Shown one piece after another: positions 1 through 5,679 of a stretch of 6,463 bases of DNA (the stretch's first letter is position 1; the number at the start of each line of letters is the position of its first letter). Below the pieces are notes generated by a model that saw only the letters and a program-made list of their open reading frames with translations, did not search any database and was not told the origin of the DNA. The translations under genes and the position numbers were made by a program. The stretch lies in NCBI GenBank assembly GCA_021815525.1, contig JAKAGN010000165.1:1-6463 (forward strand). Reading direction: 5' to 3'. The stretch is from Deltaproteobacteria bacterium. GTDB lineage: Bacteria > Desulfobacterota > Desulfobacteria > Desulfobacterales > Desulfatibacillaceae.

Positions 1-790
1 CGCCCCCCAGGAAGGTGCGCGCGAAGGGATGCACGGGAATCGCCTGCCACATGCGGCGGCTCCGGCGTATCATCCGCGCGAACAAGGCTCCCGCGAGGCC
101 GGCGGCGGCCGCCAGGACCGCCGCTGCCAGGATGTCCTCGACGCCGATCCGGAACACAGTCTGCCCGAAGGGAATCTGGTTGCCCTCCAGGAAGCGGCTC
201 ACCTGGGTGCCCGCCACCGCGGCCACGCCGATGGGTACCAGGCTCACCGCCGACCATTCGCCCAGTATGATCTCCATGGTGAAGACTATGCCGGTTATGG
301 GGGCGTTGAAGACCGAGGCTATGGCGGCGGCGCAGCCGCAGGCCAGAAGCGTGACCCGGTGGCGCTCGGGAAGGAAAAAGAGCCGGGCCACGTTGGAGCC
401 GATGGCCGAGCCGGTGACCGCTATGGGGGCCTCGGGGCCGGCTGAGCCGCCCGAGCCTATGGTGAGGCAGCTTGCGACAAGGCGCGAGAAGATGAGGCGG
501 AAGCGGAGAAGCCCGCCTCTTAGCGAGATGCTTTCGAGGACCTCCGGGATTCCGTGCCCCGGCGACTCCCCGGCCGCGAGCCTCAGGAACACCCGGGACG
601 CCAGCGCGCCCGCAGCCGGCAGCAGGAAGACCCAGGGCGAGCTTCCCAGCCTTGTGGTGATACGGAACAGGGCCGCGATGGATGCGTTCAGGGCCACGCC
701 GGCGAGCCCGCTCAGGCAGCCCACCGCCACGGCCAGCAGGAGGAGCGCGGAGCGGTCGTGCCGCTGCGGCAAAAAGCGCGAGGGCCTCAC
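1..790 (-). CDS. ClC-family chloride channel/transporter, 3' end cut off by window edge
   Basis: The minus strand reads from a GTG at 790 for 263 codons and runs off the left edge. This is the N-terminal half of a voltage-gated chloride channel (ClC) family inner-membrane protein. A hydrophobic first helix lies at about residues 15-42. The anion-binding loop reads GHGIPEV (78-84, family GSGIP). The gating-glutamate loop reads SAGPEAPI (116-123, family GREGP), with E120 as the external gating Glu. FNAPITGIVF (161-170) matches the family FNAPLAGILF. Two positions differ from the E. coli antiporter: His79 replaces the chloride-coordinating Ser, and Ile174 sits where the internal proton Glu (E203) would be. 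An AGGA lies 8 nt before the GTG. The start overlaps the upstream stop (GTGA, 787-790), so translation is probably coupled to the HTH-EIIA gene. The second half, including any CBS domains, is outside the window. Family assignment is secure; channel versus exchanger is not decided. Confidence 0.93.
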   Translation of the reverse strand, partial: MRPSRFLPQRHDRSALLLLAVAVGCLSGLAGVALNASIAALFRITTRLGSSPWVFLLPAAGALASRVFLRLAAGESPGHGIPEVLESISLRGGLLRFRLIFSRLVASCLTIGSGGSAGPEAPIAVTGSAIGSNVARLFFLPERHRVTLLACGCAAAIASVFNAPITGIVFTMEIILGEWSAVSLVPIGVAAVAGTQVSRFLEGNQIPFGQTVFRIGVEDILAAAVLAAAAGLAGALFARMIRRSRRMWQAIPVHPFARTFLGG

Positions 791-1620
791 TTATCCGATC
801 CTGGCGGCCCGGCCGGGCCGGGAAGGGACGCCTCCCTCCGGGCGATTTCAGCGATAAGGGTATCCGCTTGAGGCTGCGTACGGAGGATGGCCACGAAGTC
901 TGAATCTGAAAGCATAACAGCCAGTTGGGATAGGAGGCGCAGGTGCGCCGCGGATTTGGCGCACAGCATGAGGAAAAGCACGAAGACCGGGATGCCGTCG
1001 TCGGCCCCGAAGTCCACGGGATCCTTCAGAAAAACCACGGTAACGGCTGACGGATTGGCGGGAGGGCACACCGGGCACACCGGATGGGGCGCGGCCGCGC
1101 CGCGGCCGATGCCCGTGGACGCCACCTCCTCCCGCCTGGTGACGAGACGCAGGAACTCCTCCCGGAAGGACTCCGGCACGGGCGCGAGGCGGACCGCCTC
1201 GGTCAGGGCCTCGGCCCTATCCCTTACTGCGACGCCGTGGAAAACGCCTCCCCGCGCGATGGCGGCGGCCAGGGTTTCGCCATCCTTGCCAGCCTTTACC
1301 GCATGACCCGGCGGCATCCCGGGCGAGGGCTTGATGAGGCCGCCGTGCCGGGCCCAGGCAAGAAGCTCGTCCCGGTCGAAAACATTGTTCCGGCCGTCCC
1401 GGCTGAAGGGGATCCGGCCCTGGCGGGTCCATCGTTCCACGGTCTTTTCCGGCAGGTCCAAGAGGCGCGCGGCCTCCTCCACGGAAAGCCGGCCGCCGGA
1501 CCCTGCGGCCGGAGGCGAGGCTTCCCCCGCGGGATTGTCCTCTTGGGGCTCGGCGGCGTCCCGGCCCGTTTTTCCGGGCCCGCGGACCATTCGATTCAAG
1601 GAAGACGAAAAAAACTTCAC
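787..1620 (-). CDS. HTH (excisionase/MerR-type) fused to PTS EIIA(Ntr)-like domain
   Basis: A 277-residue two-domain protein. Residues 1-43 are a polar, Pro/Gly-rich tail. Residues 45-93 form an excisionase/MerR-like helix-turn-helix: LSVEEAARLLDLPEKTVERW, then the wing RQGRIPFSRDG and FDRDELLAWA. Residues about 117-262 match the fructose/nitrogen PTS IIA fold. The phospho-acceptor motif STGIGRGAAAPH ends at His179, the expected active-site histidine, and the late helix KSAAHLRLLSQLAVMLSD matches the IIA(Ntr) C-terminal core. EIIA(Ntr) proteins are usually cytoplasmic phospho-relay regulators that do not transport sugar, so this fusion probably links phosphorylation state to DNA or partner binding. 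No EI, NPr or sigma54 gene is in view. A CPVC pair (182-185) follows the active site, which is unusual. The chosen start is a GTG 15 nt after the marR stop, with a GGGGG at spacing 5; an ATG at 1590 (residue 11) is the alternative. The stop overlaps the ClC start by 4 bp. Confidence 0.88.
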   Translation of the reverse strand: MKFFSSSLNRMVRGPGKTGRDAAEPQEDNPAGEASPPAAGSGGRLSVEEAARLLDLPEKTVERWTRQGRIPFSRDGRNNVFDRDELLAWARHGGLIKPSPGMPPGHAVKAGKDGETLAAAIARGGVFHGVAVRDRAEALTEAVRLAPVPESFREEFLRLVTRREEVASTGIGRGAAAPHPVCPVCPPANPSAVTVVFLKDPVDFGADDGIPVFVLFLMLCAKSAAHLRLLSQLAVMLSDSDFVAILRTQPQADTLIAEIARREASLPGPAGPPGSDK

Positions 1621-1635
1621 GCCGGCCCCCGATAA

Positions 1636-2181
1636 TCAAAGAGCGAGCCTGGACGCCCGCTCTCCTTCCGTTTCGTCATCGATCCCGCCATACCCGTCGG
1701 CGGCCTCGGGCTCCTCCGCAAGCACGTTCGCAAGCCGCTTCAAAAGAAGCCTCGCGGACTCCACCTCCAGGAAGGGGGCATCCGACAGGACCTTCTGCAC
1801 CGCCGCCTCGATGGTGCCCGGGGTGTCGTGGGCCATGCGGCGGCCCTCCTCGGTGAGCACCAGGTTCAAACGCCTTCCGTCGCGCTCGTCGGTGGTCCGG
1901 GTTATGAGGCCCCGGCGCTCGATACCCTTCACGATGCAGGTGATGGTGCTGGGGTGAAGCTGCATGATATGGGCGAGCCGGGCCGCGTTGATCCCGGGAA
2001 AACGGCCCACGATGCGGATCACGAGCCGCTGGGGCCCGGTGATGCCCAGAGAGGATCCCATGCGCTTCGATATCTTGTTCAGGCCGTGATCCACGGCCCA
2101 CAGTATCCGCATGAAATCGAGGACGGTCCCAAGGTTGGGAGGGGGGCCGGAGTCGGCTTTGAGCCTTGAATTTTTCGACAT
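1636..2181 (-). CDS. MarR-family transcriptional regulator
   Basis: A 181-residue winged-helix repressor-type protein, somewhat longer than the usual 140-150 because of a charged C-terminal tail (about 156-181). An N-terminal dimerisation helix spans about 16-40. The DNA-binding core is at 50-115: GINAARLAHIMQLHPSTITC forms the helix-turn-helix, and the wing TRTTDERDGRRLNLVLTEEG carries the conserved DxRD(G/S)R signature. A second dimerisation helix follows at about 120-155. The ATG at 2181 was chosen because purine-rich Shine-Dalgarno sequence precedes it and the MarR fold begins soon after. An in-frame ATG at 2394 would add 71 residues with no family match and would lie inside a promoter-like palindrome. 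It heads an operon with the HTH-EIIA and ClC genes (15 bp gap to the next). MarR proteins commonly repress their own operon, and palindromes upstream of the gene are candidate operators. The ligand is unknown; nothing in the sequence shows it. Confidence 0.92.
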   Translation of the reverse strand: MSKNSRLKADSGPPPNLGTVLDFMRILWAVDHGLNKISKRMGSSLGITGPQRLVIRIVGRFPGINAARLAHIMQLHPSTITCIVKGIERRGLITRTTDERDGRRLNLVLTEEGRRMAHDTPGTIEAAVQKVLSDAPFLEVESARLLLKRLANVLAEEPEAADGYGGIDDETEGERASRLAL

Positions 2182-2190
2182 GTGTGGGTT

Positions 2191-2201
2191 CTCCGCTCCT
2201 T
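2191..2201 (-). promoter_or_regulatory. Ribosome binding site deciding the marR start
   Basis: On the minus strand AAGGAGCGGAG precedes the ATG at 2181. The GGAG nearest the start is spaced 9 nt from it; the AAGGAG is spaced 14 nt. This supports the 181-residue form over the longer in-frame reading from 2394. Confidence 0.7.
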
Positions 2202-2380
2202 GTTCGTTGGCGCGCGCCGGCGCATTTTTTTCCGGAGCGGATTTCCGGGCGATCCCGGTTGGAAGATCAAAAAACCCTTCATACGCTCCATAGTTTCCAG
2301 AAAATATGGCTCGGCGCTTCGCCCCACCCGGATTACGGGGGATGAATTCACAAGCTCTGCCGCAAGCGCCTTCGCATTTT

Positions 2381-2414
2381 TGATATATTATCATTCAACA
2401 GCAATCTTCCACAA
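2381..2414 (-). promoter_or_regulatory. Possible second promoter with palindrome over the -10
   Basis: On the minus strand TTGTGG (2414-2409) and GATAAT (2392-2387) are separated by 16 bp, in a clearly AT-rich patch. The -10 lies inside the symmetric element TGATA-N3-TATCA (2381-2393), which is the size and shape of a half-site pair for a dimeric regulator such as the adjacent MarR protein. The -35 match is weak (3 of 6), so this could be only an operator or only an AT-rich patch. Confidence 0.25.
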
Positions 2415-2481
2415 GATATTTATGAGATTTATGGCCGTTTCCCCCATGACCCGGGTCCCGGGAGATACCCGGGCAGGAATC

Positions 2482-2538
2482 TTCAAAAGGGCGTAAATGC
2501 CCCTCAAGCCGTTTCAAAAGCCCTTTTGAAAAGCTTTT
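2482..2538. repeat. Cluster of overlapping inverted repeats (CAAAAG/CTTTTG)
   Basis: TTTCAAAAGCCCTTTTGAAA (2512-2531) is a perfect 9-bp inverted repeat with a 2-bp centre. Its right arm also pairs perfectly with an earlier copy: TTCAAAAGGG (2482-2491) against CCCTTTTGAA (2521-2530). A third palindrome, AAAAGCTTTT, follows at 2529-2538. The two hairpins share an arm and cannot form together. The cluster sits just downstream of the promoter at 2546-2574 on the minus strand, so it could act as an operator for the MarR protein or as alternative folds at the 5' end of the leader RNA. No T-run follows either hairpin, which argues against a simple terminator. Confidence 0.5.
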
Positions 2539-2545
2539 GCGAGGG

Positions 2546-2574
2546 ATCATACACAAAATAAAGTTGAACTGCAA
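2546..2574 (-). promoter_or_regulatory. Sigma70-like promoter for the marR-EIIA-clc operon
   Basis: On the minus strand TTGCAG (2574-2569) and TATGAT (2551-2546) are separated by an ideal 17 bp. The -10 matches consensus at 5 of 6 positions and the -35 at 3 of 6. Transcription would start near 2539, immediately before the inverted-repeat cluster, giving a leader of about 360 nt before the marR ATG. It is the best promoter match I found in the intergenic region and points toward marR. It is read by eye only. Confidence 0.4.
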
Positions 2575-2672
2575 TAATTTTTCCGCTCCGTTCGCACCGG
2601 GAACGCAAGCGCCGGCAATAATGAGGGTGCGGCCGAATGTCAAAATTCTACAGGAAAAGCCCGCCGGCCCTC

Positions 2673-2909
2673 ATGATCAGTATTGACGGCCGGAAGCGTT
2701 TTCTGAAATTCTGACGGATCGGAAGGGGAAAAACTCGTGACTGGCGGATACTGGGCGTTTCCGGCGGGGATACCGTTCTCGACGCTGCTTTCATCGGTGG
2801 GGCTCTCGGGGGGATACTTTGGATGCCCTTTCTCCTTATGGCCTTGAAAATTCCGGCCGGGACGGCCGGGACCGCGAGCCTTCTCATTCGGACCGCCGCC
2901 ACGGCCTAG
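2673..2909 (+). pseudogene. Possible decayed membrane-protein fragment (TauE/SafE-like?)
   Basis: This is the only plus-strand frame here that looks protein-like. ATG at 2673 gives 13 codons, then an in-frame TGA (2712-2714), then 64 open codons to a TAG at 2907-2909. The later part is strongly hydrophobic (FIGGALGGILWMPFLLMALK followed by IPAGTAGTASLLI). It resembles the N-terminal repeat of TauE/SafE-type sulfite/anion exporters, in which a Gly-rich turn leads to a Pro-containing helix and a GTSLL-like motif. An alternative frame reads GLSGG at the Gly turn, so a frameshift may also be present. It is far too short for that family and has no convincing ribosome site. Its end overlaps the hairpin at 2892-2938. 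It may be chance; the resemblance is from memory. Confidence 0.2.
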
Positions 2910-2938
2910 GACGCCGCGGCCTAGGCCATGCCGGCGGT
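2892..2938 (-). terminator. Strong stem-loop after the GMC oxidoreductase gene
   Basis: The arms 2892-2910 and 2920-2938 form a 19-position stem with a 9-nt loop, one true mismatch (2899/2931) and one position (2902/2928) that is G-U in the minus-strand transcript but C-A on the plus strand. It is therefore more stable as minus-strand RNA. It begins 18 bp past the stop of the oxidoreductase gene. No U-run follows, so it is not a canonical intrinsic terminator. It may protect the 3' end or act with Rho. Confidence 0.45.
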
Positions 2939-2956
2939 AGCGCAGGCCGAAGATTT

Positions 2957-4282
2957 TCAGCTCGCCGGCGCCCGTTCCCCGGGCGTCACGCGGCCGGTCA
3001 GCATCTTTCCGAAAAGCTTGGAGAGCCCCATGATGGTGAGCGAGGGCGGCACGCCCGGGGACTCGGGAATCACCGAGCCGTCACACACGTAGAGGTTCTC
3101 GGTTTTCGTGGAAAAACCCGTGTCCACGGCCTCGCCCATGGCGACGGTGCCGCCGGGATGCCCGCCTATGGAAGGCGCCACGGCGATCTCGCTTTCCCTT
3201 ACCCCGGCCTTCACGAGAATTTCGCACGCAAGGTCCGTGGCCCGCTTCATGCGGCGCTTGTCGTTTTCGGTGAATGGCTTGGAAATGGCCTCATCCGCCG
3301 AGATGCTTCCCATGTGATCGTCGGCCAGCTTCACGAAAAGCCCTATTCCACGCCGCATCACGGGAAGCCGCGGCAGGTTGTGGCGCAGGATGTTCGCCCG
3401 CATGAGGGCCGTCATGGCCCCGGCCTCGGCGGAGGTGTTTCCTATGATGAAGCCCTCGGTGGCGGCGAAGCTTTCGATGGCGTGGGTGAAGGACATCTCC
3501 CGCCATGCCCCGCCCTCTATGCTGTCAGCGTAGCCCACGATTATGTTCATGGGGTCCATGTAAAATTTCCCGCCGACGCCGGTGATCCCCGAACGCTTGA
3601 GAATCGCCGGGGTGCCCACGCCGCCCGCGGAAACGATCACCCGGCCGCCCCGGATGGTTTTTCCGTTTTGAAGGCGCACGCCCACCGCCCGGTCCTTTTC
3701 GATGAGGACCTTGTCCACGGGGCTCGAAACCAAAAGCCTGGCCCCGCTTTGAACCGCCTGATCCACGAAGACCCGGGTGTTCCACTTGGCGCCGCGGGCG
3801 CAGCCCAGCATACACCAGTCGCAGCCGGGAACACATTTTTCGGGGTCTATGAACTTGTCCTGGGGCTCGAAATGAAGGCCCATCTTGTAGGCGGCCTCGC
3901 GGACCCTGTTGCCGCCGTGGGCGTGGGTGAAGAAGCGCTCGGGAAGGACGTTCACCCCGATCTCCTCCCTAAGCTCCGCGATCTCCTGCCGAAAATCGAG
4001 GCCCATGCGCTTGTAGAGGCGATCCGGCGGGGAAAAAACATTGGAGTTGTAGATCAAAGACGAGCCGCCCAAGGTTATGCCCCTTGCAACGTAAACGCCT
4101 TCCTTGGAGCGGCAGAAAAGACCCATGCCGTGCATGATGCGCGGGCCGAAGGGAAAGCCGAGACCCCGCTCGTGACGGGCCCCCCTCTCCACCAGAAGGA
4201 CGCTTTTGCCGGCGCGGGCCAGCTCCCGGGCCACGGGCGCGCCGCCGGGGCCGGTTCCGACTATGATGTAATCGTAGGCCAT
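2957..4282 (-). CDS. GMC-type FAD-dependent oxidoreductase with CX3CX2CX3C motif
   Basis: A 441-residue flavoprotein. The N-terminus DYIIVGTGPGGAPVARELAR (4-23) is the Rossmann GxGxxG fold binding FAD ADP, ending at E32. GITLGGSSLIYN (68-79) matches the GMC FAD-contact loop. The C-terminal half holds SIGGHPGGT (371-379), with H375 as the likely catalytic base, and LYVCDGSVIPESPG (397-410), the GMC C-terminal FAD motif. Cysteines 150, 154, 157 and 161 form CX3CX2CX3C just before GAKWNTR; related sugar dehydrogenases carry a 3Fe-4S cluster near this place, so a metal or Fe-S site is possible. The second catalytic residue, usually Asn or His before PxxT, appears to be Pro412. The family oxidises alcohols, sterols or sugars; the substrate here is unknown. 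No signal peptide is seen. The ATG at 4282 has GGAGGG at spacing 8; an upstream in-frame ATG at 4363 lies inside the palindromic repeat and is rejected. Confidence 0.9.
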   Translation of the reverse strand: MAYDYIIVGTGPGGAPVARELARAGKSVLLVERGARHERGLGFPFGPRIMHGMGLFCRSKEGVYVARGITLGGSSLIYNSNVFSPPDRLYKRMGLDFRQEIAELREEIGVNVLPERFFTHAHGGNRVREAAYKMGLHFEPQDKFIDPEKCVPGCDWCMLGCARGAKWNTRVFVDQAVQSGARLLVSSPVDKVLIEKDRAVGVRLQNGKTIRGGRVIVSAGGVGTPAILKRSGITGVGGKFYMDPMNIIVGYADSIEGGAWREMSFTHAIESFAATEGFIIGNTSAEAGAMTALMRANILRHNLPRLPVMRRGIGLFVKLADDHMGSISADEAISKPFTENDKRRMKRATDLACEILVKAGVRESEIAVAPSIGGHPGGTVAMGEAVDTGFSTKTENLYVCDGSVIPESPGVPPSLTIMGLSKLFGKMLTGRVTPGERAPAS

Positions 4283-4290
4283 TACTCTAT

Positions 4291-4296
4291 CCCTCC
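4291..4296 (-). promoter_or_regulatory. Ribosome binding site of the GMC oxidoreductase gene
   Basis: GGAGGG on the minus strand lies 8 nt before the ATG at 4282. It fixes the start directly before the FAD-binding fold. Confidence 0.8.
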
Positions 4297-4310
4297 AGTG
4301 CGGCCATAGC

Positions 4311-4429
4311 AGCCTGTCGAAAAACGCGATTTTAGTGTTGCACTTCAAAGCCAATTCCGTCACGTACTTTAAGTACGCTTACTCATTGGCTTTTTGTGCG
4401 CCTTGCAACTCATCGTTTTTCGCCAGGCT
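4311..4429. repeat. 119 bp imperfect palindromic element
   Basis: Two 59-bp arms are exactly symmetric about base 4370. Outer ends AGCCTG(T/G)CGAAAAACG pair over 16 positions with one mismatch, a middle block around AAAGCCAAT pairs, and the centre CGTACTT-T-AAGTACG is perfect. About 33 of 59 positions match without gaps, and more with a one-base shift around GTTGCA and GCAC. It occupies most of the gap between the dehydratase and oxidoreductase genes and contains no reading frame. The composition differs from the genes. The shape fits a dispersed intergenic repeat (REP/MITE-like) or a large RNA stem-loop. Whether it recurs in the genome cannot be seen here. Confidence 0.7.
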
Positions 4430-4436
4430 TCAAATC

Positions 4437-4456
4437 CAGCCTTTTTCAACGGGCTG
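4437..4456 (-). terminator. Short hairpin after the dehydratase gene
   Basis: CAGCC (4437-4441) and GGCTG (4452-4456) form a 5-bp stem with a 10-nt loop, 10 bp past the stop of the dehydratase gene. There is no U-run after it in minus-strand RNA. Its left arm resembles the CAGCC at 4310-4314 at the far end of the palindromic element, so it may be an outer part of that repeat rather than a terminator. Confidence 0.25.
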
Positions 4457-4466
4457 ATTGGTTCCG

Positions 4467-5657
4467 TCAGACGGGCCTTCCGTTTTTTTTCCCGAGATTG
4501 TGGACCTTCTCGAAAAACGCCTGTATCCGCGTGGCGTGCTGGCCCGCCCCCCCGCCGTAAAGCTCGCGCTCCAGCGAGAGGAAGGGGACGTCCCGCTTTT
4601 TTGCCTCGCTTTTTTGCATGAATATCTCACCGCCCCAAAGGTCGCAGAACATGAGCTTTTCCGCCAAGACCGCCTGGGAGCCGGTTTCCGCCACCGTTGA
4701 AAAAAGGCGGTCCATGCGCTTTGAAACGCCGTCAATCATGCGGGGGCACGAAAGCTTCGTTAGGTAACGGCGGGCCAGGGCCTCCCAGGGATCGCCGCTT
4801 TCGTCCGCAAGGCCGTCGAAGTAACGGCCGCCCAGGCACAGGTTGTCGGCCGTGACGAGCCCGCCCGCGTCCTCGATGAGCCTTACGTGCTCCACGTCCT
4901 CGGCGCAGCCGCCGGCCAGCACCACCCTTACGTCGCCGGGCCTTGAGACGTCACGGCCGCCGACGGCGTCCAGGGCCTCCGTTAAAAGCGCCACGGCGTC
5001 CTCGGGGGGTACGGCCGTCACCGCCAGCACCAGGGCCAGGAACTCCGAGCCCCGCAAGGCCGCGGGCCGGGCCGCGCGCAGGGACGACAGGCGGGATAAA
5101 AGCCGCCGCTTTTCGTTCGCAAGGGCGATGGAGCGGGAAAGGGATTCGTCGGTCACCGGCGTTCCGAAGCGGCCGGAAAGGGCGGCGCCCAGCTTTTTAA
5201 GCTCGGCCGCGTACTGGGCCAGGGCCGCCCCGCCCGTGCGGTGCGGCACCGGGAGCATGTGGAGGAATCCCTGCGGGGCCTTGCCTTCGCGGGCCGCGTC
5301 CTGCCAGTTGTCGTACATGCGGCGGGCGTGGTCGCATCCGTTCATGAAGACCATGCCGGAGAGAAACCCGTAGGATCCCGAAAGCACCCTGTCGAAAAGG
5401 TGCCGCACGAAGGAGCAGTTGCGCGCCCCGTAGTACGCGTCGGCCCGGGACGTGCCCGTGCTCCCCACGGCCCGCAGGCGGTAGGGTACGAGCCCGGCGG
5501 CGTGGAGTATCTCCTCCGGGACGTAGGAGCAAAGATAGCCCATAACCGGCCTTCCGGCGTTCAAGGCCGCTGTAACGGCCTCGTTTTCCGTGGTCCCGGC
5601 GATCTTTTGAATCTTCTCGAAAAAAGCGCTCATTGTAAAATCCGATTCCGTTTTCAT
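4467..5657 (-). CDS. 2-hydroxyacyl-CoA dehydratase / benzoyl-CoA reductase family (HgdB/BcrC/YjiM-like) component
   Basis: A 396-residue protein of the HGD-D / FldB-FldC family. These proteins carry [4Fe-4S] or double-cubane clusters and do ATP-primed low-potential electron chemistry on acyl-CoAs. GYLCSYVPEEILHAAGLVPY (40-59) is the family N-terminal signature, with C43 as a cluster ligand. C81 (ARNCSF) and C108 (FMNGCDHARRMYDNW) are at the other two conserved cluster positions, and C338 (KLMFCDLWGGE) fits the C-terminal domain cysteine. The end, GAGQHATRIQAFFEKV, matches the usual terminal helix. Only one component is present. Two-subunit dehydratases need a partner, which could lie beyond the right edge; otherwise this may be a stand-alone double-cubane (YjiM-type) enzyme. 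It follows the activase gene by 22 bp. The start is the ATG at 5657; an ATG at 5633 (residue 9) is a fair alternative. The substrate cannot be read from the sequence. Confidence 0.88.
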   Translation of the reverse strand: MKTESDFTMSAFFEKIQKIAGTTENEAVTAALNAGRPVMGYLCSYVPEEILHAAGLVPYRLRAVGSTGTSRADAYYGARNCSFVRHLFDRVLSGSYGFLSGMVFMNGCDHARRMYDNWQDAAREGKAPQGFLHMLPVPHRTGGAALAQYAAELKKLGAALSGRFGTPVTDESLSRSIALANEKRRLLSRLSSLRAARPAALRGSEFLALVLAVTAVPPEDAVALLTEALDAVGGRDVSRPGDVRVVLAGGCAEDVEHVRLIEDAGGLVTADNLCLGGRYFDGLADESGDPWEALARRYLTKLSCPRMIDGVSKRMDRLFSTVAETGSQAVLAEKLMFCDLWGGEIFMQKSEAKKRDVPFLSLERELYGGGAGQHATRIQAFFEKVHNLGKKNGRPV

Positions 5658-5679
5658 CGAAAGGCGCGCCCCCTTCCCT

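Larger units (their letters stand above)
2182..2956. other. 775 bp intergenic region between the two gene blocks
   Basis: No intact gene is supported here. From right to left it holds a strong hairpin (2892-2938), a possible decayed plus-strand reading frame (2673-2909), a sigma70-like promoter (2546-2574), an inverted-repeat cluster (2482-2538), a GC-rich hairpin made of repeated CCCGGG (2448-2473), and an AT-rich promoter-like palindrome (2381-2414). The rest is the presumed marR leader. Within the leader, a GCGCCGGCGC palindrome next to a run of seven T/A lies about 20 bp upstream of the Shine-Dalgarno and could fold in the mRNA. Base composition dips to AT-rich around 2370-2420 and 2545-2585, unlike the flanking genes. 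The minus-strand frame 2395-2643 (82 codons) crosses the promoter and resembles nothing I know. Confidence 0.6.

Noticed and set aside
15..857. Plus-strand open frame of 280 codons at the left edge
   Set aside because: It is antisense to the ClC gene, whose GHGIP, GPEAP and FNAP motifs read cleanly on the minus strand; the plus translation is low-complexity Arg/Pro/Ala.
2211..2232. GC palindrome followed by seven T on the plus strand, terminator-like
   Set aside because: No plus-strand gene ends here and the stem is only about 4-5 bp; more likely part of the marR leader.
2182..2394. N-terminal extension of the MarR protein to the ATG at 2394
   Set aside because: The added 71 residues fit no MarR architecture and there is a good Shine-Dalgarno before the ATG at 2181.
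2395..2643. Minus-strand 82-codon frame upstream of marR
   Set aside because: No recognisable domain, it crosses the best promoter and the inverted-repeat cluster, and it has no clear ribosome site.
2819..4309. Long plus-strand open frame (496 codons) opposite the GMC oxidoreductase
   Set aside because: It is the antisense of a clearly recognisable gene with FAD motifs; its own translation is His/Gly/Arg-rich and matches no family. High GC makes such shadows long.
4467..5633. Similar AFFEK segments at the N- and C-termini of the dehydratase protein, with a shared DNA 12-mer
   Set aside because: Too short to indicate duplication; the C-terminal copy is part of the normal family end helix.
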